From Paragonimus skrjabini miyazakii (Eukaryota > Platyhelminthes > Trematoda > Plagiorchiida > Troglotrematidae), in the NCBI GenBank assembly GCA_014338405.1, contig JTDE01000034.1, positions 216,444 to 280,443 of the forward strand: 64,000 nt of DNA, in the 5' to 3' direction. The notes below the pieces were generated by a model that made no database searches, was not told the DNA's origin, and saw nothing but the letters and a program-made list of their open reading frames with translations. Positions 12,001 to 24,000 of the stretch are shown here, one piece after another (the first letter of the stretch is position 1; the number at the start of each line of letters is the position of its first letter). The position numbers and the translations under genes are program-made.

Positions 12001-15000
12001 GTTATCCTCCCCATGGAGTATATGTCATTTTTTATGCGTAATCTGAACTCACAGCAGTCATACAAAAGCAAACTGAAATATTTTTAGGCAGGCTGAATGA
12101 ATTCAGCGAATTCCGATCTAAAGGCCCCCAGAGAACAGTGGTTTATTAAGGAAAACAGAACGGTTTCTACGTTGCCTTTCAATGGGTGATTGAGTCTTGT
12201 ATCCATGTGTCCAAATTTTCTGTTGTAACCTCTTAATAACACTAGCTTAAGGTTCACGAAACTGCAGGTGACATGCTCTCCGCAAAATCCCGAAAGCTTG
12301 ACTTTATCCTACAATTTGGAAGTGGATTCGACACGTTGGTGTGTCTTAATAAAAATGAATCTCCAGCACTATGCTCCTTATTGTAACAAGTTGGCCAAAA
12401 GTCCATGCGAAACCGATATAACGGGATAAACCGTGTTGCCTAAATTGTAGTCAACACTGTTCTAGTCCACTCATGAGTAACCCGAAGAATATTCACCCCA
12501 AAATCGTAGTACATTTCCAGTGTCACCCTCCGTCTGAGCCCATCCGATAGATTTAACGGGGTAACTACTTTTAAAATCATGGAACTAAGGTTCCGATATC
12601 CCAGTCAAGCCATCTGTCAAACAGCCGCTTGTTGTAATTGTAAACTGTTCAGCGTATTGGTTAATGGGCTTACTGCAACACTTTCTATCTTGATGTGAGT
12701 TCTCCTGCATAAAGTTTTAACCACTAAGTCTTTAAATGAAAAGTTAGCATCTTTGTTTTTCAGCCTTTCATTCATGTTCAAGGCTAACATTTTCTGCCTT
12801 GTAGACTACCGGTCAACCAACCAAAACACTAACACAATCATCACGATATTAGTGAACATTTTGATAAGAATGTAAGGGTCCACGCATCATTCTACTGTTA
12901 AGCAACGCATTCAGACGTTAATGCCGTCAACTTTGAACCGTATTATCTGTTGATGGGCCAAAGTAGGACTTAAACTATCCGAATGGAATGTGATGTTTTC
13001 TGTGTGGTTGGAAAATCTTTTAGGAGCTTTATCATAGGATATATCCTTCACTTTATGTATAATGATACTGAGGTCAAAAGTACACATTTGGCTTGAATTA
13101 GTCGTTGTTTACCGGTACTGGAATGCTGGAGTTGATTCGCAACTTTCTGCAAACAGTTGCGTGACGCCGTGTCTTGGATAATGAACTCACCAAAAACTCA
13201 GTGCCTGCTTCCGACTGTTATCACTATGATTGCACCAAACAACGTGCTGGTAACCAGCAATAAAAGTATTGGCCAAGAAATTTTGTTTATTTATTTATTT
13301 CTGTTTGTCTACGCTTATACGTTTAGGAACTCGAAGTCAGTGTTGTTTCAAAGCGTTTTCTGTGTTTGCTACGAACAAAAGCACTTAGTGGCAGTAAAAA
13401 CGAGTAAAACAATTGTTTCAGTTCGCACGCATTATCTATCCTCAACTTATCCTGAATAAATAAATAATCGGGACTTAATACGTTCGATTGTTCATGGTTA
13501 GTATGTCAAACGAACAGGAAATATTTTTCTGTGTTATCTGGCTAACCTTTTTAGGTGAAGCTTGATTTCATTCTAGCTAGTCTGCTAATGACAGCTAACT
13601 AGCAAACCTTTCTAATGAATGATTCGTTAGATAATTTGTAGCCTCCAGTAAAGCGTTACTGATCTATCGGATTGCAGTAAAGCAGATGGGAGAACAGCCC
13701 GGGCAAATACATTTAACTTTGCTTTGCGAATCCGACTACTGGTTAACAACGTGAAGACATAACAGCGTGAAACAGAACGTTTCCACTGCTCGTATCTCCA
13801 TAATGAAACGTATCCAAGTGAAACATGCAAATTAGACCAATCCATTTTGTCTCTAATGGTGGGATCACCAACCGGTGTTAATGACATGCTTGCCAATTAC
13901 TGGACAATCTGAACAACTTTCCAAAATGCTTTCAACTTAGCTTCCAATTATGATTATTCCGTTATGGCCAGGATGAGTGAGAGTCAAAAGCTCGGCTGGG
14001 ATAAAGATACAGATTACTAGTGAGCCCTGCTAACATCCAATTCAGGTGTGATGCTTGCTTTGGTGACCAACTGATAGAAACTGGTAATGCAAATGTGAGA
14101 TCGGTGCTGCTTTTAAGTAGTATTCAGAGCATAACGAAACCCTTCCTATAAAACAGACTTAGGCAAAGAATCACAATGTTGAGAGATCATGAAGAAGTTG
14201 GAATTATGGGGAAGCATAACAGTAGACAGACTTTTACTAATAAGTGTTTGAGATCAGTATAATTTTTCAGTCAATCAAATCTACTTCACCTTGTTGAACA
14301 GAATTTTGGCTAATTTGTCACGCGTTCTTGGACAAAAATTATTTAAAGTGTGTTACACTCCTGCAGAATGACCACCATACCAAAATGAATAAAGCTATTT
14401 CAACTTACTATGAGCATTCCGCTAGACCTTCTTTGTGTAGCTGTTGACAAACGACGGTCCTTCACTCAGACATCATTCTTCGCTCCTCACGCATGCGACC
14501 TTTGTTCCTTCACCTGAATCCATATACTTCTATGGGGCTCAATATACTGACCGACGAACACTAGAAAGCAGATGGTGACAAATTGGACTGTGAAGGATTA
14601 ACTTATGGATCACAATTTCACTTCAGGAGGTCGGATGGATGGTATAAGCATCTACACAGTGCAAAGCGATGGTAGTTCAGTCCATGTACAAGCTATCGCT
14701 CGACATTGTTGAAAGAATGAGTCAGTGTTGCATGAACACATCGGTGACAGATAAGGCTAAAGCGGTATTCTACCTGGAAATTCACTCCAACTACGGAACT
14801 GCTGAAGATTTTGAACCTGGGAGATTAAATCAAGGTAACATGTAGGGACGATTGAGAAAATGTATTTGAATGTCAATCGATGTACGTCAATGTTCAAGCG
14901 AGCAGACAGTTTTTCTCAGTCTGGGCTACCGGTCACCAGGAAAGTCCACACGACATTTGCTTGTTTCTCAATTAATCCCCAAATAAGAGGTCATTCCTCA

Positions 15001-18000
15001 ACAAGTAAATTGCGGACGAACCATGTGGTATTGAGCCAGCCAACCATGGTACTAACACTGTACCCATAAATGAGTTGACGCTTCTTTAGCACGTTACCAA
15101 CTGCTCGAGTGCTTGAAGTCTTTCTGTAACTTGTGGTTCTACCCTAACGTTTGCAGCAAAAAGCAGACCACGTTTTAAATAAATTACGCGTTTTGGACCA
15201 TATCACCGGCCAAGGACTGACCAGTTCTGCTTCTGACAGATAAGAAGTGACTTGTTTTGTAATATGTAGAAACATTCTGTCAATAAAAACAGCGTAAAAG
15301 TTATTTTATAACTTTCAGTTTTCTGTATACTGAGTAAGCTTTATTGCAATTTTATAGCGTCGACTCTAGGTTCGACTGAGCTAGATCAACAGGATTTTTC
15401 AGCCAACTCTAACTTGAGAAATTATCAGTTCTCAGTATATATAGAGTTATTTGAAGTGAAAGTTCTTTGAATGCCTCTGTAAAATCGGTTCTGACTTTAC
15501 TGTTGACGTGCAAACAGTACCTTTCGGCAGTGAAGTTCTTGCTGGGACCATAAAGACTTACCTCTTTCCTATTCCGAACACGAATTATATGGCAATGTAA
15601 CAAAGTTGAATGCGCCGAATTTCAATTGCAGCGGTTTACTGTTTTAACTTTTTGTAAAAATCACTTGCAGTTTCAAAGTGACCAAGGGATTGGAAGCATC
15701 ACTTGAGACCAAAGAATTTAATGTTCATTTTTTGATAATTTTCGTTAAGTGAAGAGATCGCTGACCTTAACGGCAAAAGTAATATTAATGTTTGTTAGAG
15801 AAACCAATTATCCAGTTCCGATATCTATTGATCAGGTTAATTAAATAACGTGTTTGCTCGCTTTTTTTACCGATATCATCAAAATCAACGGTTGGGTCAT
15901 TCTATACTAACGTTTTACAAACAATAACATGCAAATAGTGGTTGAGTCATCAAATCCGATTTTTGCTAGTCCGATCAACAAGCTGTGGTACTCAACGTCA
16001 GTATAGCTTATGACCATTGTAGTCAGGTGGCATGCAGTAGCAAGACCGACATATAGGACAAGAATTTTAATAGGGCTGTCAATAAATTGTCTGTGTTCAA
16101 CGAGAGCTATCAAGCTTGCTCTATTTTTCTTGAATCTGTTGGCACCACATGGGTTGAAATTGTTTGTCACTTAATTGCTTATGTTCATCCGTATGACTTG
16201 ACACTTTTGTGAAACGCCTCTTTTTTTACTGATGTTCCGTTATGAAAGAGTACATCCTATTCCTAAGCGAGAATCTTAAGCACTCTAGCACTCCAGATTA
16301 CTAGTGCACTGCTGGTGGTTAAATCTCGTTCAGCCTGCATCAAGCCTATCATTAAACAACAGCTTTCTTTGTTTTATATCACAAATCTCAAGTAAAGTTC
16401 ATAAAATTCTGCAGACTTCTTATATCCAACTTTTTAACTCTCCGTTCGGAAAAATTAATATGGCCTTCCTACTGGTCACGAATTTTGATTGTCGGCCGAA
16501 AGTAAACATGGTTCTACGTTAACTAGTTAAATTCAACCGATGCAGCAGTTTTCCAACGGAATGATAGTCACAGAAAAGATGGATGTATGGTAAACAGTTT
16601 CAGCTTGAAAAATGACGTCATCTTTTGAACTATTAGGTCTGACAAAGATCATAGACAAAAATGGTTATTCTATGTATAACCGGATATACCATCCGTAAAT
16701 AACTATAGTTTGTCTCATTATTTCAATCGAAGCCGAAAAGGCATTAACAGCTCAAATAGGTTATGTAAACATAGGAAGAACAATGTTTTATTTCAGATAT
16801 AACTAACAAAGTTTTTCGAAATGCTAAGGAAGGACATTTTTAATATACTCACATTGCTCTAACGGGTATTTCGTCAACGGATTATCGAAGATTAATTAAC
16901 GCTAAATGCTACTGTGGCAGTTTTAATGCAGACTTTTAGCCCTAGGTGCTCCATGGGCTAACGGATTAGCTTTTGTTATGTATCTGTGCATGTATATGTA
17001 TATATATAATTTCTTTCTTTGGTCAAGACGGAGAAGAAACACCGATGGCGGAACTATCCTGGAATACTCAATGATTGTCCATTATCCCGTAAGTGCAACT
17101 GCTTGATTTACCTATAAAATAAACGTAACCACTAAAGGCCTGAGCCTTCTTTATTTTAGACACACATGTGTTCAAGACCATTTCTATTTTGCTTTTTTCA
17201 AACTTCCTGGTGGAGCTCTTTTTTCGGTACATATTTCAATAAATTAATAGGGTCATTGTTGACATTCTGATATGTGGTGATAAATAGACAGTAACTCCAA
17301 GAAAACTAGGTGAAGAGCAGTAACACAAACCGAAAGCCGCTACTCCTGAACCTCATGTTCATTTATGTGACAAGGGAACACCCCACAAACAAGCTAAAAA
17401 TACGTAGCACAGCTTTATCTAGATTGGCCAAGACAAACTCCCCATATTTCGAAAGGCGTAATTCAAATTCCTTAGGTATACGCGCCCTCTAAATTGTACA
17501 AGTCTGAAATTCAGTTTAGACCGATATTGGCTATATCCAACTCTCCACAGCATAAACTGGCCAAATGATTGGTGAAATTACTGAAACGTGTACTGGACTC
17601 TAAGACAAAGTACTACCTGACAGACACTTTCCATCTAGCCGTGTTGTTAGAAAATCTCGGCATTTCTGACAAACCTATGGCTTCATTGGACAAAAAAATT
17701 GGTGTTCACGAGTATGCTGTTGAAACAAACCATCAATTTTTACTATCCCATACAAGTTCACATCAGATAAATATTCCAGTCCTAGAAAGTGAATTGGAAC
17801 ATCTACTTTTACTGTGTACATCTAACATAAACTCTAACTTTCAAGACTAAACTTGTCGTCAGATCGATGGAGTCGCGATTTGCAAACCACTTGTTGCAGT
17901 CTTAGACGGTATTTTGTGAACAAACTGAAAAAACAAGTGGCAAGTAAATTGGACAGTTTGGTCCTCTACAGAAGATATGTTAATGACACAAGTTTGGTTG

Positions 18001-21000
18001 GAAATGATCACATGCAAGCAACAGAGTTAGAAGGTCAAATGAAGTGTTTACATCCAAGCCCTTGAAAGTGAGACCAATTGCCGACTGCAGTTTCTGGATG
18101 CCAACCTATTTAAGATAATGGATGGACCCGCTAAGTCTGATATACATCGAAAGAATACGTGGACAGGTCAGTACCTAGATTTTGATGGCTTTCTTTCGGT
18201 GGCACATAACACTACCGGGCCAGACGGCTTTATACTATTAACGTCTTGGATGATGAACTCCGTCAAACAAAGCAGACTTTATAGGGCAACGGTTATCCCA
18301 AAGGATTTACAAGAAAACTCAACACGAGCGACATTAGAAATGTTTCTCAACCGGCTGTTCCGAAAAAGACTAGTTTTACAACTACCAATCAAAAGAGACA
18401 ATGAATGTCGAATAGTTGAGCAACACTTAAGGTCAGCTGCTGTCTACATGTTCTTTTCAGTGAAACCAGTGCTCATATAAAGAACTGTTCGAATCCCCAA
18501 GCCCCCGGTTAAGTAACCGAACGTAATACATGAATACAAATGTGGATGCAAAGCATCCTGTTTTGTCGGAACTGACCGCCAACTTGGAGTCAGGGTTGCC
18601 AAACACTTACCGAAATAGGTTCAACAAATGGTCAAGCAATCATGCAATTTAATAGCAAACACCCGGAAGGAGCCAGCTTCATCGATCACCAAGCATGACT
18701 AGATGACACAAAATGTGACTAACTCAACAGGGCCATTTCGTGTTCTGTTCTCGACCTGAAGCAAACGTTTGCTACGATACGCCAAGGCCAATGCAATCAA
18801 ATACTGTCCCCCTATTTTGTGTGTACACAAAGAATTGTGTATGACGTTGATGCTGTTTTGGTAGCAACCGAAGTGACTTTGAACTTTGAAATTCTGTGGT
18901 TATTCTGTGGTTTGGAATTTTGTACAGTTTAATTGGTCTATAATAAATACCAGCAGAGTGCAGCGAAATCTACCCGTGCATAAATCGCGTCATGTCAGTC
19001 TTTTATCTGCTCTATTCAAACTTGCAAGAGGAAATGGTTGTTTCACAGTTGTCTAAACTGACTGAGATGCAAATCTTTGTACATTCCTATGATCGAATCT
19101 ATTTTTAACCCCGAAAATAGAATTTATCAGACAGAAGTCTCAAACGAATGCTAATAATCTTTGCACTACAGTAACGCAGTAGTTAATTGTACGCTTCCAA
19201 TATGGACCTTAAGTTCGCTTTTCAACAGTATAAAAACAATTTATTACTATAACAGTCACTTGTGACTTGCAAGGAAATACTTAATTTGCATTCCAAACAA
19301 AGTTCAATTATACACAAGAGGGTTAATAAAACAATCAAATATATTTTACTTTGTCCCTACATATGCATGCGACGAGCAAATTTCTAATCTAAAACTTGAC
19401 ACAGAATTTAATAATTTGACTTTTTTGCCGTTATTTCAATGGCATTTGAAGCAGAACTCATGGGCCACGCGTCTTTGGATGAACGGATACAATATTGTAA
19501 CAGGACATACTCAAAGTAAGTTGTTTCTTTCTCCTAATCGTTTTGAGTCTACTTCATCACATGATACACCTCCAAATTTGGTAAATTCTAAAACACATAC
19601 AAGATTTACTTAAAGTAATTGATTGCTAATAAATTATTTGCGGTCAAATCTCCAAATGTTCCTATTACTCTAAGTAGCATGCCGGTGTAATATTTGTGCT
19701 GGTGACATTGTAGGATATAACACTTCGGTTGGATGCATAGCACTTTGTACGACTAGCGTGTATGAACTCCCAACATTAAATGTCAATTTCATGCCGTTGA
19801 CCACAAATATGTAAGAATATTTCATATCCTCTTACGAAGTCACCTGATAACGTAACCAAGATGATACGCCCTCCTGAGGGCGTATATCTGTAGAAGCAGA
19901 TAGTTAACCGTGGCAATATATTTCACATAAAGCGTGCACTTGCCCACGTATGGAATGGAAATATTTTACCGTTCCGTATATTACTGCCAAGTAGTAGGAG
20001 TTTCTACTGAACTTGAATTTAACAACATCCAAAACTGATCGCGCTTCTCCCATTCGAATAGATTCTTCGGCTTGGGCCTTTTTAAGTAAACTATACTTGA
20101 GTTGTACTCTCAGTAGAGTGAATGTGGCTGAGTTCTGGAACATAACTTCATCATTCCTAATGTGAGATGAATTGCACGGTGGTGCACATGGTTGTCTCAC
20201 GCAAGCGTGTGGCAAGAATAAGCATTACTGGCGAGATCTAACAGATGCGAAACTCAAGTACAGTGCCCTTTTGTAAAGGCAGCTGGTGAAGAAGTCTGTG
20301 GGACTGTGAGAGCCACGATCAACTGTGAGCGATTTCCCATTCATATTCACTATATTCCATGTTAGGCCAAAAAACATTAAAAAGAATTAAAGGTTTTTTA
20401 ACGTGTTGGCACTTTGAGAGGGTGCTTGTCAGACAATTTTAATCAGAACAACAACTGTATGCTTAACAATTCACACATATTTAGTGAAAGTAACATACAC
20501 TCCAATAAGGAACCATAAAAGAGAGAAGGAAATATTTCCGTTTTGCAGCCTTCCGTGCCCACACGTCCACTTCTAACTCTTGTTCAGGGATGGTAGAAGG
20601 CCAGTAACAGGTCAATCTAGTCATTGTGTCTGGCGTGAAACGCGTTCGAGGAGGGGGCGAAGTGCATTGGCCGCGACGATTAATCCAAAGTACGCAACAG
20701 AGCCATGTCCGATAGGTCGAAGCTTGTAGCCCCTCTGGTGCTACCATACTTGAAGCGCTTCGGTTAATGTGCAATGATTATTCCAGAAACAATCAACCTA
20801 GTAAGACTATTAACGATAGAAACGATAAGATCCATTGTAATTTTTGTTTTGGTCAACATTGTGAATGCGATGTCAATGCAGAAGACTACATGAAACTCGA
20901 CCGGTTGGATGAAGTACAGATGTCTCTACTTTGAGACGGTTATTTCAGTTCTAAATGCCTTAAGGTGCCGTGGGTGCTTTAACCACTGTTTGCCTCAGGG

Positions 21001-24000
21001 TGAGGTTTAACTACGCAAGTGGACGTGTGTACGAAGGCCCGTAGAACACAGACCAGTTTGTATGGTGAGGGACAGGAGGGAACTCGGGTGCGATGCAGCG
21101 CCAGGTTCAGGTAACTGTGATAAGCACTTTTGCCAACTATTGTGACGGATCGCACTGGTCAGATTTACTGTTTGTCTTCAGCCCACCCAACACTGGAGGT
21201 ATGCTGCAGACAGTAGTATCTCTCTGGCGCAAGCTCTAAATGCCAATCTGTCAGCATGTTCTGTGGCCGGGCAGTGTGTACCCCATTATACAACGGTTTA
21301 AATTCTGCACGGTGATTAATTGGTAACGTTATCTAAATGATGAAGCTGACAGACGTCGATAAATCGAAGTAGATGTTGTTGAACACTTTAGGCTAGATTC
21401 TGCGAAGTACATGCGATGAATCTAAACGTCATCGTCGGGAGACCATAGAATTCCCACCAGATTTCAACTCTTGAAAAACTAAGTAGCTTTTAGGGAAGCC
21501 AGATTCTATTGGTCCGAACTAACGATTCTACGAACAACACGGGCAATATTGAGAAAACAAACAGGTGACCAAGTCGTTTTGAAAAGTATACAATCAGCTG
21601 TGTGTAAAGTACTACACACTCTAGTGGAAGGGCCTCAAGTTTGAGTCGACACCTCCAGTAATAAGCGGACAGGTGAATAACAAGCCTGCATAAAAATATC
21701 GAGTATCGTTGCGCTGGGGCAAATTAAATTTGCTCGAGCCGTTGTAAGATCAGTAATTGCTGTCTGTGTAAACGGCCACGATCTTCAAAACAAAAATATT
21801 TACTCCCTCTGGATTACATCTCTCTCTAGGTTGAACTAATCTGGGGGTTTTAAACTGAAGCCAAACCCACAAAAATAATATCGAGGTATGCAGATATCTT
21901 ATGTACATTTTTGATTGAAAAATGTACATCCATGAAACTGTTTTATGTGGAAACATTTCTTGCTCGCTTGAAAAAAGCAATAAGTAATATGGTATTATGT
22001 TTGACCAGTGAGAAGTTTCTTCCATTTGCCCGAGCACTTCGGCTTAAGATGAAAGAAACAGGACCTTTATCACAACTTCCGCTGATACCCCTCTTAGCTT
22101 AGATAATCTCTGTCCCTGATCAGAAAAAACAGTTCCACTGAACCGTTGTTTCAAAAGCCTTAGTTTTGTAGTTACTTGCTTCCGCTTCTTCTGACGATGA
22201 CGTTTAGATTCATCGCATGTACTTCGCAGAATCTAGCCTAAAGTGTTCAACAACATCTACTTCGATTTATCGACGTCTGTCAGCTTCATCATTTAGATAA
22301 CGTTACCAATTAATCACCGTGCAGAATTTAAACCGTTGTATAATGGGGTACACACTGCCCGGCCACAGAACATGCTGACAGATTGGCATTTAGAGCTTGC
22401 GCCAGAGAGATACTACTGTCTGCAGCATACCTCCAGTGTTGGGTGGGCTGAAGACAAACAGTAAATCTGACCAGTGCGATCCGTCACAATAGTTGGCAAA
22501 AGTGCTTATCACAGTTACCTGAACCTGGCGCTGCATCGCACCCGAGTTCCCTCCTGTCCCTCACCATACAAACTGGTCTGTGTTCTACGGGCCTTCGTAC
22601 ACACGTTCATTTGTGCAGTTAAATTTGTCAACCTGGAACAAACGGTCTGTAACACATCCTCGGCGCTACCTTGTATAAATTCATCAGTTTAACTTGGCTA
22701 GTTTGCGGACAGACCACAATTCCATATGCATATATATATATACATATATGCACATATATGCAAAAAGGAAAGATTGGACGATGTGTTTTCAAAACAGTTA
22801 GCTCCTTCGGAAGTTTAAGCAAAGTTGTTGGAACCTGGAGATTGATAGCTGCGTGCATTTTGACTTGACTCATCAGTACTAAGTGTGAACTACCATTAAT
22901 TGGTTTTTATGTCAAAAAATGGGCAAGTGAAGTGCACAGACAACCGGTGGGCTATGAAAAGCTATCGAATCTAGGGAACATTCAGGATCACGGTCGATCG
23001 CTCTCAGACACATGTGGCCGATTTTGATCAGTTCATTCAACCGTTTCAGCAGACCACCAAAATCGTTTATTGAAGTGACTTAATGGGATTCCAAATACAC
23101 TTGCTAGATCGATGACGTGGTCAGTTGTCAGGGTGGATTCTGTGACTGCTTGCTTACTTCAGTGAAACTTTCGCCCTCAGATACCACAGACTTCTGCGTT
23201 TATTTGGGTAAAGGTTTCTGTACCCTTGAGATCGAACATTTCTTTGTTCTACCCATTACCTTTTCTCCGCAGTTACATACAAATTGGTAGACAATGCGAG
23301 GTGGCACCAACGGGTGGATCTTTGGTTGAAGGCATGCATAGTCTCACAGTTCGAGCTGGTGTATGAAGCCTAACTATGCTAAGTGTTCTTTTGATCGAAT
23401 TTATTAATCCTTAGTTTCAAGTTGAACATCACCCACAATTGATCGCAGTTGTCGCATTCCCATAGGCTGTCCAGTCAGCCCCTTTCGAAAAGAAGAACTA
23501 AACTCGGGTTTCGCTCTCATTAGTGCTTGTCAGTAGTGCATATCCTCGCCAAGGCCGGGACTAGAACTCTGGCCAAGCTTTCGTGAGGCAACCCTGTTGA
23601 CCATTACGCGGTGCCAGTCACTTCACATCAGACACGACCGAATTATCATATGTGTACGTTCAACCACTTTCGCTTGTGAGCAGGGATCAGGTTGTCCGAT
23701 AGCCTCAAGAGGAGACACAGCAACTGTCCTGTTAACTCGGGTCGATGACTTGTTGGGCGGTATTTTGATTACTCATGAGTAGTGGGGGATTTCGGTTTTC
23801 ATATAGGTTTAATGTGAGGTTAGTGGCGCAGTGGTCAACACGGTTGTCTCATGAAAGCCTGGCCGGAGTTCCAGTCCCGGCAGTGACAAAGATATGCACT
23901 ACTGACCAGCATTAATGGAGGCAAAACTCGAGTCTAGTCCTTTTTTTCGATAGGGGCCGACTGGAAAGTCTACGAGAATGCGAAAGCTGCGAACTGTTAT

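Larger units (their letters stand above)
21006..22623. repeat. Large inverted repeat: 437-bp arms around a 744-bp centre
   Basis: The left arm (21006-21442) is the reverse complement of the right arm (22187-22623). I compared them line by line: 21023-21436 pairs with 22193-22606 without a mismatch or gap. The outermost 17 bp carry four differences, all transitions. Homology fades at 21437-21442. No clear target-site duplication flanks the pair, and no transposase-like frame lies in the centre. It could be a fold-back or MITE-like DNA element, two head-to-head copies of one repeat, or an assembly product. Confidence 0.9.

Noticed and set aside
22720..22765. CATATA-rich palindromic stretch as a regulatory site
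   Set aside because: Looks like an ordinary AT simple repeat; similar tracts occur near 5550, 17000 and 40090.
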